Of a stretch of 64,000 bases of DNA, positions 53,001-62,900 are shown piece after piece (the stretch's first letter is position 1; the number at the start of each line of letters is the position of its first letter). The notes below the pieces were generated by a model. The model did no database searches, had not been told where the DNA came from, and saw nothing but the letters and a program-made list of their open reading frames with translations. Both the position numbers and the translations under genes were made by a program. This stretch comes from Dromaius novaehollandiae (Eukaryota; Chordata; Aves; Casuariiformes; Dromaiidae), in contig NC_088099.1 of the NCBI RefSeq assembly GCF_036370855.1, positions 20,923,501 to 20,987,500 of the forward strand. Direction: 5' to 3'.

Positions 53001-56000
53001 TTAGCAAATGTTGCAAATATCCATATCTAACGTTTTAATAAACAGGAGATTGATGTTACGTACTGAAGAACAGAATTGTATTGTCTGAGATTTTACCTCT
53101 TCCTGGCAATAAGCAAATTATCTGGTGTTATTTAAACTCATTCTTTTCCTTTGTCATATAAAATCCTTTTCTTTTTATTCCTAATACCAGCTTTTCTGTG
53201 GTAAAACAAAGAAGAATACAAGAAGGAGGGACCAAGCAGGAACAAAGCAGCACAGAACAGAATTGTTCAGGGAATTAAAATCAACTGAAATAGAATGTAA
53301 ATGTTAGGATATTGGTTACAGGTATTACTGAATTACTGTTGTTACTTCCCTTAGTGCCTGGGCGGTTCCTGTTTTTCATATACAAGATACAGCTTTAAAC
53401 AGCATAGTGTGGGACCTGATAGGGTGATGGTAAAACCACATACACAAAAAGAACTGAAGCTGCTGTTGTATAGCAGCCATCTTGTTCCACCTCCTTATGG
53501 TCCTCCAGTTTGCTCTTCTAGCTATTTTCTTAAAGTTATAGCAGTCTAAATTGGAAAAAAATAGTAAAGATTTCCCTCTGGTGTATTTCCAGATCTGCAT
53601 GCTTTTTGTTATCACATCTGCAATTACTGTGAAGTAGAAAAGGACCTTGTTAGGGTCATGCATCTATGAAACCGAGATATAAAATGTTCTCTCTGGAGAA
53701 ATAGCTCTTTGCCCCCTGGTGGTGAATTAATTTTGAAAAAAATTATAAAACACTTCTAGGAAAATTTACTTGAAATTAAAAAGAGATACTAATTGCTTCA
53801 GTGCATACAAATAACAGTAAACTGCTAAGCAATGCTTAATGTGTCAGATAGAATTAAGATCCTGGAATGAACAAGCACCATCGATCTTTGATAGTCACTG
53901 CAGAATAGAAAAAAAGGAAGCAAATCACCACTTGAAAACTGTATGAGACCTTCAGCATTTCAGTATCATGTTTCTTATTTTGCTTATTTTGGAGGCTTAA
54001 CCCACATGTCTTGAGAACATACTGCAATCCTGAGAATCCCTCATTACCGTAAATGATGGACTGATGGAATTATATTAACCTACACAGCATCTTCAGATAT
54101 GCCCCTCTCTGGAGATTAGTAATATCATCCATACAGTGAGCATTCCCATTCTGGGAGACTAGAGTAACAGTCTCTGAATGAAAATAATGAAAGAGCTGCA
54201 CGTATTTCTATAAATTGTCTTGAGATTTTCAGTTTGAGTACACTGAGCATCTCCATATGTGAATAACATACCAGAATATCATTCTTGGAGTAGTAATAAC
54301 AAAATTGACATGGAAAGTCATCCACTTTCAATTCAAGTCACAGATCATTTTGCAAGGTGTCAAGAATATATTATTTAATAAGAATGTAACAACCTTCTAA
54401 TAACTAGTTTTATGCTTTTAATTCCTGTGCCTCCTTAATTTCTACCTGAGACAGTGTTTCCCCATGTTGATGTTCTTACAAGAAAATATGACAGACTATC
54501 GTCATGTCATGCAGCAAAACATTATGCATTTATGTTGGAAAGAGGCCATTTATAAAGATCAAGCCTTTCATATGTTGACTTTATACTATTAGGATATGGC
54601 TGATATGCTGAAGATGAACCCTCCTTGATTATCCCACAGCCTCATTTTGCATGATGTTAATGTGGCCTCAAATAACTTTTGGGTTTGGGAAATACCATCA
54701 CAGGGTATGGCATGCTGAGTAGGCATGGATTGTTTTGGATTTGACACTAATTATGTAACATAAGAAAAAAAAAAAAGTAGCATAGCTAAAAGGGAGGACT
54801 GAGCTGCCCAGGCCAGGAATGACATAGCTGTTTCCTAAATAATATTCTTTCATGTTGCATAGCCCATAATAGAACCAGGTTTCTGTTTTTATCTCTGTTG
54901 CTTTTACTTCTCTTTCCATTCCCACATTTCTTTCTCATTACTTTGACTTATGTCTGGCCTAAGGTAACAGCTGGTCTACACAAATGGCATATTCTTTACA
55001 AATCTTTCAGTAAGCAGAATTGCTATAAAGTAATCCTATTCCCACTTATTTTTCCCACTCTCATGCTGGATGTTATCTTCCCTCATTCTCCACTTCATTC
55101 CAATTCAACTGTTTGTGTGGCTGCATTTCAAACTAGATCTGTGAAATAGTTTGGTTTAAAAACAGAGCGGTTAGAAAGTCAGCGACCAGATCCCTCACGT
55201 AACAGAACGCAGCCCCAGGCAGCACCTCGGAGCAAGGTTGCTGCCTTCTGGCTCGCTGCTTCTGCAGCGGAGCCCTCTCTCCTTCTGCAAGTCCTCTCAA
55301 CACTCCTGCCAGCTGTGAAGCAGAAGGCCTCCCTCCGCTCTGCTTAGCCTCACTGCTTGGGGAAGTTTTCTCTGAGCTCTCAGGGTATAGTTATACAAAG
55401 GTTTTTCTAATAGGAAAGCCAGTTTAAGCCAGGCAGTTTCCTGCCTGCTATGCCCTCTTGTTCTTGCTCCTGCATCGCAGCTCACTGTCCCTTGATTGTG
55501 CTGATGCAGCTGTTTCTGGGTTGCGTTGTAAATTGGATTACTGAAATAAATCTGAGTTTTGTGTGTGTGTATGTGTATATGTATATATATATGTGTGTGT
55601 ATATATATGTGTATGTGAACAGCTTTTTTTTTCTTTTTTTTAATCTGGATCATTTCAGTCATCTGATTTATAATGTGGCCCACAAAGAGTTGAATTAGCA
55701 AACAGCGAACAGTGGCGCAGAGGTGGGAACAAGCGTCTGGGCTGGGGGAAGGGCGCAGGAAACCCTTAAGCCAGCTTTGTTAACAGGGAAAACTACAGTT
55801 ACTATATAAAACCATACAGAACACCTAAACTAAACAGGCAGAAGAGAAGACTGGAGTAGACTGAAGAGCAGCCAGACTCTTGAATTGGTGGAGATAAGGC
55901 TTTATCTTCAGAAAAAAAAAAAAAAAGAGGTGGTGCCTTAATAAGCTCTTTCCACTGGTCTACTTGTATTCATTGGAGACGCCAAAATAGCAGGCTGTTT

Positions 56001-58900
56001 AGCTATTCAGAATATGATCATGTGAATTCTGCTGGGCTTGTAAAGCATGTTGGTCTTGCAGTGGTGTTAAAAATGCTAATAATAACTGGTTCATGCCTCA
56101 GGCCTTGGATGCTACTGTCAATTAGTGTCAGAACATAGATTTATTTTAGTAGATTACATTCTTGTATATGCTTCTTGCCCCTACAGTTTGCAAAGCATAG
56201 CTTAGTGACTTACTGTACCTAATTCAGTGATAGCTGCTGGCATGCGTAGGCAACTTCAGGGCAGAGAAGGGAAATGCCATACTTACCTTTGTTGCTCTTG
56301 ATATTCTTAAAATTAAGGAACTGCCCAGCTGGGGAAATCATATACAAAATCTGGTATTTCACTTAAAAACCTCATCTTCTAGCCATTTAAATGTCGTGTT
56401 TCAATCTTAGAAAAAAATACTAATCTCCCCCAAACATGAGTACTTTTAGATCATAATGGGAACGTTGCGTGTAATCCTCTACTTTACGCTTGTGTCAAAG
56501 TTAAGAGTACTAAGATTTAAATTGTCATCGCCGGTCATCTGACTTATCAGTCATTGCACATGTCACTGGAAATTTCTCTGGTGTATTCTTTCAGGCTTAT
56601 TGCTAAGGCAAGCATTGCTGAATTGGTTTATGTTTGTTTTGTATTTTAAGGCTTTCTCTGAAACCATGAGAGAATATTGTCTTTTAAAAATTATTTATCT
56701 GATTTATTTTATATTCTGGCAGTCTAGTGTGACTTAGATTAATTAAAGTGTTGGAGAAGAGGGAAGGATTTTAATAACTTATCGAGAAAAAGTAACTCTT
56801 TGTGACTTTGAAACAGGAAAATGGAGGAATGAGAAGAGACTAAGTCATTAGTATGGAGGTGCTTATAGCATGTTCATAGTTCAGTTGAATTTTGTATTAT
56901 GCTATAAAATATAGCATTTTCTTCCCAAACTTTCCGTATTTACTCTTGCGGCACTGAATGATTTTAATGAAAACATTTAAACTCATCTCATAGTCTAGAA
57001 ATAAAAAGAAATCCTTTTTAAGAATGTTACATATAGTATCAGGCCTTTTCTCCCGATAGTTTAAAGAGTAGAATAAAAATGACTATTCAAATTTCCTGCA
57101 TTGTTAAAACTGATTGGAATAATTTAGATATTGACTTAAACGTAAGATATCTCTTAAATATGTATTTTAAATAATCATAATTGCATTATCATTAGTGGAT
57201 TTTACTTGAAGAATTCCAAGGTGTTTCTTTCAAAATAGCTATAATTTTCTATTGCTCTCAAAAGTATTGAAGCCACAACCTATCTGCAATTGGTGGTCAG
57301 TGTTAGGACCATTTCTCTTAGTTTCAGGGGAACTGAATATATTACCTGCTTTTATCAGGTTTTTTGAAAGTCATTTTAACTTCAGTTTCAGCAACAGTAA
57401 CCAGAGATGGATTTTGAAAGGGATCATTCTTCATAAATTCTGAATGATGAAAAAATAGTATCAAAATGACAGATGCTTCTTTTCAAAGTTGATCATTGCA
57501 CTAGAGCAACTTAACTAAGAAGGCTGAGAAGCTAGTAAGGCAAAGTGAGGTATATGTGGAAAAATATAGGAGTCAGAAGGGGAGAATTTGTAAGGTGTAT
57601 ATGAAGGGGACTGGAGTACTATTAATCACAAACATTGAAAAACTCTTTAGCCTGGTTTAAAAATGATGCTGCCTTTTTGATCTGTTTGCCACTGGCTTCT
57701 GACGATACTTAACATCTTTAAGGTTTGTTCCACAACCAGAAGGGTTTGTAACTTTTTGAATCAAAACCTGGTATTTTTATGCAATAAAACATGAGGTTTG
57801 AAAACACAAAGGGAGATATAGTGGTCAGCAAAGGGAATTTATGCTGTGAATACAGGTGTGCAAAACAGAGCGGATTAAGAAAATATGGGAAGAAACTGAT
57901 CTATACTTCAACAGATTCAGTTACTCCAGCAAAACAAAGCAGCTGATAAATTAATTAGCCCATTTTTTCTAATGACTCTGTGATTCTGTAGAAAATGACT
58001 AAGACTGTTTTTTTGGCTCTGTGACAAAGTGGGGGAAGCCTCTCTTTTGGCTGATAAAAATGCTCTTTTTTTTTGAGAAGGGTGAATTACAAAAACACTC
58101 TAACCCAACCATTGTTGGTTATATGATTATTTCCTGGCAAATGGGTTTAGGTGTCTTTCAGAAAACAGCCAGAGGCAGAATCATGATCCAAAGAGCCCAG
58201 TGGGCATGCATATGGGATATGGAACCGTAAGTTTAAATATCAGTCCGATTAATATTTTAGCAGTTTTTACAAATGGGAACAGTTTCAATAGGAGACAATA
58301 CCTAAGACTACTGTATACTTTATGAGTTGGAAAATTGAAAGTTGGTTTATACCTTTATTCTGAATTAAGCAGACAGTGTATTTTAAAGCCACATCTCGCT
58401 ATCCCTATACAGTATCCAGGGCAGTGTTTTATGACTAGTAATTTTGTAAATGGTGCCTAACTCCTCTTGTAAATCTAGGTGCATGTGGGTTTGGCATTTG
58501 GGACCTTTTTAACTGGAAAAACTATTTTCTTAACTTGATTCAGTCCATGGATATTTTGGGGGTAACTGAAACTATCTTTTCTCAAAGAGAAAATTCTCAC
58601 ATTGAGTTATTAAGCAGGCCTAGTTTCAAGTGAGATAAAATAAATGCGTTGCAGGGAATCTGACTGTGCATGTAAAAATGAAACAAGTGATTTAACGTTG
58701 ATAATTTGCATCGTCAAGTCATTACAATGTTTTCATTTCTCATTTAGCATTCATGTTTAACATTAATTTAAGCAAGCAAATAATGAAGCAGCTGGACAAA
58801 ACAGCTTAAAATAGAGTTACGGTTGGAAATACACTGTATTTTGTGGTAAAACGGGTCGGGATAGTCTTACTCGTCCTTAAAGAATTACGAAACCCAAAGC
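47000..58900. other. Gene-free intergenic DNA leading to the DNAJC1 CpG island
   Basis: No gene is recognised. The part at 49600-50500 is somewhat GC-richer and carries overlapping minus-strand frames without motifs. There is a (TG)/(TA) tract at 55561-55617 and a 15-base A run at 55912-55926. From about 56400 to 58900 the sequence is plain AT-rich DNA until the abrupt change at the island. Confidence 0.6.
55561..55617. repeat. (TG)n/(TA)n compound microsatellite
   Basis: Fifty-seven bases of almost purely alternating GT and AT dinucleotides. It creates misleading Tyr/Val and His/Ile/Thr repeat frames on either strand. Confidence 0.95.
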
Positions 58901-59465
58901 ATTTTTAAGTAGAAACACAGCGTGTGAGGGCAGAGAGCGCAGTCACGGCACCACAGCAGCCTGAGCTCTCCCCGTCCGTACAGGCCGTGCAGAGGCACCG
59001 CCTGCTGCAGCAAGCGGCCGCTGCGCCCTGCCTTCCCCCTTCGGAGGGCGGCAGAGCGACTCCGGGCACCTCCGGCACTCGAGGCCGCGGAGGTGCCGCC
59101 GCCTGCCTCCCCCCGGGCCGCCCAGGGGCTGCGCCCGCCCTCGCGCCTCGCCCCGCGGCAGCGCGAAGGCTGCCCGGGCAGGCGGGCGGCGGCGTCGTCC
59201 TCGGGGCAGCTCGCCCCGGGCAGGCGGCGAGGCTCCGCTCGGTCACGGCTCGCGGAGGCCCGACGAGGGGCTGCGGCGCCCCACAGACCCGCAGGACGCG
59301 CAGGGGCGGCGCGGAGGGCTGCGGCCGCCGGCGCGGCGCAAGAGGAGGCCGAGGAAGGGGGATGGGGGGAGGAGGAAGGACGAGGCAGGAAAGGGAAGGA
59401 GGGAAAAGGGCCGGCAGCCGGCTCGCCTCCGGCGGCCGCGGGGCAGCACCCCGCCCCCACGGGGA

Positions 59466-59485
59466 GCGCAGCGCAGCGCAGCGCA
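59466..59485. repeat. Pentanucleotide tandem repeat (GCGCA)4 in the CpG island
   Basis: Four perfect copies of GCGCA run in tandem upstream of the proximal promoter motifs. This is a short, possibly variable microsatellite. Confidence 0.95.
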
Positions 59486-59594
59486 GCGGCGGGCGAGCCG
59501 CGGCCCTTCCCCGGCGCGCGCCGCAGCGGGCGGCAGCCCCTGCCGCCGGCCCCTCCACCGCGCGGGCGCGCCGGGGTCGCGCCGGTTGCCGGGG

Positions 59595-59700
59595 CAGCCG
59601 ACGTCACAGGCCGTGGCGGCGGCGATTGGCCCGGCGGGAAGCGCCTCCCCTCCCCGTGGGCCTCGCTGAGGGAGGGAGGGAGGGGCGGGGCGGCGCCTGC
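59595..59700 (+). promoter_or_regulatory. DNAJC1: DNAJC1 proximal promoter: CRE-like, inverted CCAAT, E2F-like and GC-box motifs
   Basis: A cluster of recognisable promoter motifs lies 110-205 bp upstream of the ATG. CGACGTCA at 59599-59606 matches the CRE consensus at 7 of 8 bases. ATTGG at 59625-59629 is a CCAAT box on the minus strand, with CGTGG at 59612-59616 before it. GGCGGGAA at 59633-59640 resembles an E2F site. GGGGCGGGG at 59682-59690 is an Sp1-type GC box. With no TATA box this fits a dispersed CpG-island promoter, with transcription probably starting somewhere around 59650-59760. The exact start cannot be read from sequence. Confidence 0.65.
59670..59690 (+). other. G-quadruplex-forming motif overlapping the GC box
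   Basis: Five G-tracts of lengths 3, 3, 3, 4 and 4 are separated by single-base loops (A, A, A, C). Four tracts of three or more with one-base loops is the most stable class of predicted quadruplex. It is on the sense strand 111-131 bp upstream of the ATG, so it is in the promoter or, if transcription starts further upstream, in the 5'UTR RNA. Confidence 0.85.
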
Positions 59701-59763
59701 CCTGCGTGTGGAGCCGTTGCTTGGCGTGCGCGGCCTGAGCGCGGCCGGCCCCGGCCACGTCCT

Positions 59764-59785
59764 CGCCGCCGCCGCCGCCGCCGCC
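59764..59785 (+). repeat. CGC/GCC trinucleotide repeat in the likely 5'UTR
   Basis: About seven perfect CGC units end 15 bases before the DNAJC1 ATG, so the tract is almost certainly transcribed into the 5' leader. GC-rich triplet tracts in leaders can vary in length and slow scanning ribosomes. Confidence 0.95.
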
Positions 59786-59800
59786 TGCCCGGCGGGCGTC

Positions 59801-59965
59801 ATGGGCCGCCCGCGGCCCGCGCCGCGCCGCCGCCTCCTGCCGCTGTTGGCGCTGCTGTCGCTGCTGGCGCCCCGCGCCCGCGCCTGGGACAGCGGCGACC
59901 TGGAGCTCTTCGACCTGGTGGAGGAGGTGCCGCAGGGCTTCTACGACTTCCTGGGCGTGCAGCAG
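59801..59965 (+). CDS. DNAJC1: DNAJC1 exon 1: start of an ER-membrane DnaJ/HSP40 co-chaperone (partial)
   Basis: This is a partial CDS: 55 codons ending in phase 0 at a CAG|GTGAGC donor (intron starts 59966). DNAJC1 (ERdj1/MTJ1) is an ER-membrane protein whose lumenal J domain stimulates BiP/HSPA5 and whose cytosolic part contacts ribosomes; this is family knowledge. Seen here: residues 1-11 are basic (MGRPRPAPRRR), 12-23 form a leucine-rich hydrophobic core, and 24-28 (PRARA) give an A-x-A signal-peptidase site before W29. Residues 31-43 (SGDLELFDLVEEV) and 50-55 (FLGVQQ) match the conserved stretch just before and into helix I of the J domain. The HPD motif, transmembrane helix and SANT domains must lie in later exons. 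The full protein is about 550 residues, so this is roughly a tenth. The start has G at -3 and G at +4, and it is the ATG that begins a signal peptide. The frame stays open far upstream, but only because the sequence is so GC-rich. Identity is by recall of the mammalian protein, not a search. Confidence 0.93.
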
Positions 59966-62900
59966 GTGAGCGCGGCGCCGAGCCCCCGCCGCCCCCCTGC
60001 GGCCTGCCCCGCGCCGCTCTCCGCTGCGGGCCTCCCGCCCGCCGCCCCCGGCCTCGGCCCGCTCCGCGCCCCCGCGGCGCCGGGCCCGGCAGCCGCCCCG
60101 CGCTCCGCGGGCGCTGTCACCCGCGCCTCCGCCGCACGTGCGCCGCCCTGCCGCGGCAGCCCGGAGCCCCGGCAGCCCGGAGCCCCGGCACGGCCCCCGC
60201 CGCGGGGTCTCGCCCGTAAGCCCTGTTCTTGTTTTCAGCCTTTCTTTTTGGTCCCCACCGTAAGTCTGGCCCCCTCTGCCCAATGTATCCGCGTGTGTTC
60301 CCGCTGCTCCTCTGGTACCTCTTTTTTTTTCCAAACGTACGTGCAGGTACGCGCACGTAGCTCCTGGGCTTCTTGCACTGCCCGTACCCATCCTTGGCAC
60401 GGTGGTTAGTCCTCTTTCCCTCCTTCTGCCTAGCTGCTGGTCCCTGCTCTTCTCGAGCTTGTGCATTGCCGTGCATCGCAGCTCCTGTTTTCTCTCATGC
60501 CATATGGTATGCTGACCCTTTACCATGGCAATGGCTTTGAAATTGTTACATTTATTTACCTTCTGTCTGTCGTGGTTATTGTTCATGGTCTTTACTGTGT
60601 TTGATAAGCATCAGTTTAATATTATTTTAAAGCACTTATTATGCACCTTCAGTTAATGTTCATGTTGCATATGTAAACTAGAGAGAAACTCCAAAGCATC
60701 TTTATCTTATGTTCTGTGTATATGCTTTAGACTCTGTCTCTGGTCTTGCCATCAGTTGGCATCTTCAACTTGTATCACTTTCTTTGTCCTGGACCCCACT
60801 GCTAGCCTTTCTCGATCTGCTAGTCTGCTGTGTTATCATGCGTGATCTCACTTGATGTTTCATGATGCGCCTTGACAATGTTCTGTATTGTCTCTTTCTT
60901 CCAGCCAATATTCCTCTCCCCTGGAATTAGATATTAATTATCTTAATCTGTTTTATTTTATCCGGAGTCCCCAAAAGACGTTTTGCTCTTTTTTTATCCT
61001 AGAACCTCTACGTTTTGGTGGCTGATCCTGCTATTGCAGTGGCCTCCCTCACAACCTCAAGGTCTATTCTGATGTAGTTATTGTAATTTTTGAGACTAAT
61101 AACCATGAATTCAGGTGCATTTCATTAGGGCAGTGTCTATGAGGAGAGGGAAAGCTGTCTTCAATACATTAGGGTCCTGATGTGGTTGTAAGATGATAGT
61201 TGGTAGATTCTGAGTCTGTCTTCTCTCTTTCTTCCTTAAGCATCTGGAGTTGAAATACTGTGGAGCATCATCATACATACAACATAGCAAAAACTGCTAC
61301 CCAAGGTTCAGTTTCGTGGGCCTAAATATTTAGTCTTTAGTTCTCGAAAGGCCATCTTAGTGTTATATATTATAGGGATATGAAATTTTGTTCTTGTTTC
61401 CATTCATGATGCTCTGATCTGGCATGCAACTTTGTGTGAGTATGTCCCACAATCCTTTTTCCACGGCTGAATCTGCAACTTGCACAATAAGTTTAATGAA
61501 ACATAATGTAGTTAATTTTAATTGGCAGGCATTCTGCTAGTTCTTATTTCTGCTCAGGGTTTATAAGATACTAAAAAGTCTTTATGGAGAACTTGAATCA
61601 CTTGTAATAAGCAAGCAGAGAAAAAGTCCATGGAAAATGCAAGAAACATGAGAGGATGTTCTGTTAGATATAAGTACAGGTTAATCATTCATGACATTGC
61701 TACAGCCAAAATTTGAAGCTTAAACTGTATTAGATGCCTTATATGCATAAAAGAATACACCTGTGATTATGGTAATGAAATAAAAAATGTTGACATTAAG
61801 CTCAGCTCTGTGGCTTAGTGGTGCAAATCAAACAGAAACTGGTAAGCATTGGAAGAAACTTTATTGGTTTACAGGTTCTTCCATGTTGTTTGTTCCTACT
61901 GTTTGCTTCTCCAGCACTGACCTGTACCAGATGCTTCAAACAAGGTACTGAAGTAGGGTTCTTGCTTGCACTGACTCATTAGAGAGCTGCAGTGGTTTAA
62001 GTTACCATCTGAGAAAGGTCCTGCAACAGGGTCAAGGGATGGAAACAGGTGCAAGTGTTAGCTGTTCTCTTTCCTATCTTGGATGTCTTAACACAATGCT
62101 ACCTTTTACCATAACGCATTGCAATTTAACATAATTGCAGATGTGCTGTTTCTGTATTTCCTCAGGTTTTCTGCTTTTTTTTAAAGCTGTATTTTAATGG
62201 AGCTGGCCGCTTTTGTTTGTAGGTCAGTTATTTTAATTGGAATGTCTTTAACTAGAATGCTATGATTAGTTTTTTGTAGTTTTTGTGCTATGGTTTTATT
62301 CCTTATGCTCATATGCTTCTCTTGACATTTTCCCATAAAAGGGACAGAGATTGTGTGACAGTAATCTTTGTGTCCATGCTTTTGGACTGTTTCATAATCT
62401 CTCATTTACCAAAACTTGCTTTTTTTAAAATCATGTTTTGTCATACTTTTATATTCTTGGTGTTCATCATCTCTTTACAGTGTGTCCTGATAAGCTTTTC
62501 TTCCTTTGTGTATTTCTGGGAAAGGAAGAGAAAAGCAGGATGCATCCAAGATGCAGATGCACAACTGTGTGTGTTAACTGCAGTATGCAAGGTTGCCAGT
62601 TTTTTCTGAACATATCACCTCTTGTTTTGAAAAAAGTGTAAGGAATGATTCCAACCCTTCCTTAAGCTGTTAAAGTAGCTTAGGTTTTGATGGGAGAACT
62701 CTGTCACTGGCTTCTTGTTGAACCTCGTGCGGTGTCAGAAGCTGATGCTGACCTCAGCTGACAAGGTGCAGAAGGCATTGCAGGAGGTTCTGCAGCTCCC
62801 TTGCATGCTTTGATGGAGTGAGCCCCTGGCTGCTGGATTTTCCCCTGGAACTGGAGAGAGGTGATGATTCTCAATGCAAGTGTATGCTCTTAAATCACTG

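Larger units (their letters stand above)
58930..60230. promoter_or_regulatory. DNAJC1: CpG island spanning the DNAJC1 promoter, exon 1 and start of intron 1
   Basis: Base composition changes sharply from AT-rich to extremely GC- and CpG-rich near 58930 and falls back after about 60230. CpG dinucleotides occur every few bases over most of the span. Such islands mark promoters of broadly expressed vertebrate genes, and exon 1 of DNAJC1 sits inside it. No TATA box is visible near the expected start. About 870 bp of island lie upstream of the ATG, so a divergent antisense transcript is possible but not shown by the sequence. Very long open frames on both strands here follow from the lack of AT-rich stop codons. 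Edges are estimated by eye. Confidence 0.9.

Noticed and set aside
55297..55701. 134-codon minus-strand frame with His/Ile/Thr repeats
   Set aside because: The repeat part comes from the TG/TA microsatellite; the rest has no motif.
57965..57995. CTCTGTGATTCTGTAG resembling the octamer tail of CR1
   Set aside because: Only about two imperfect units and no CR1 sequence beside it.
1..58900. Endogenous bornavirus-like nucleoprotein gene, present near DNAJC1 in primates
   Set aside because: No frame of suitable length or character is present in this window.
59093..59800. Possible N-terminal extension of DNAJC1 from an upstream in-frame ATG
   Set aside because: No in-frame stop separates it, but the extension would bury the signal peptide inside the protein and would cover the promoter motifs. 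The ATG at 59801 fits the family.
58885..60586. Very long open frames (217 to 447 codons) on both strands of the CpG island
   Set aside because: They overlap each other in several frames, are almost only Ala/Arg/Gly/Pro, and exist because GC-rich DNA has few stop codons. Only 59801-59965 has a signal peptide, family motif and splice donor.
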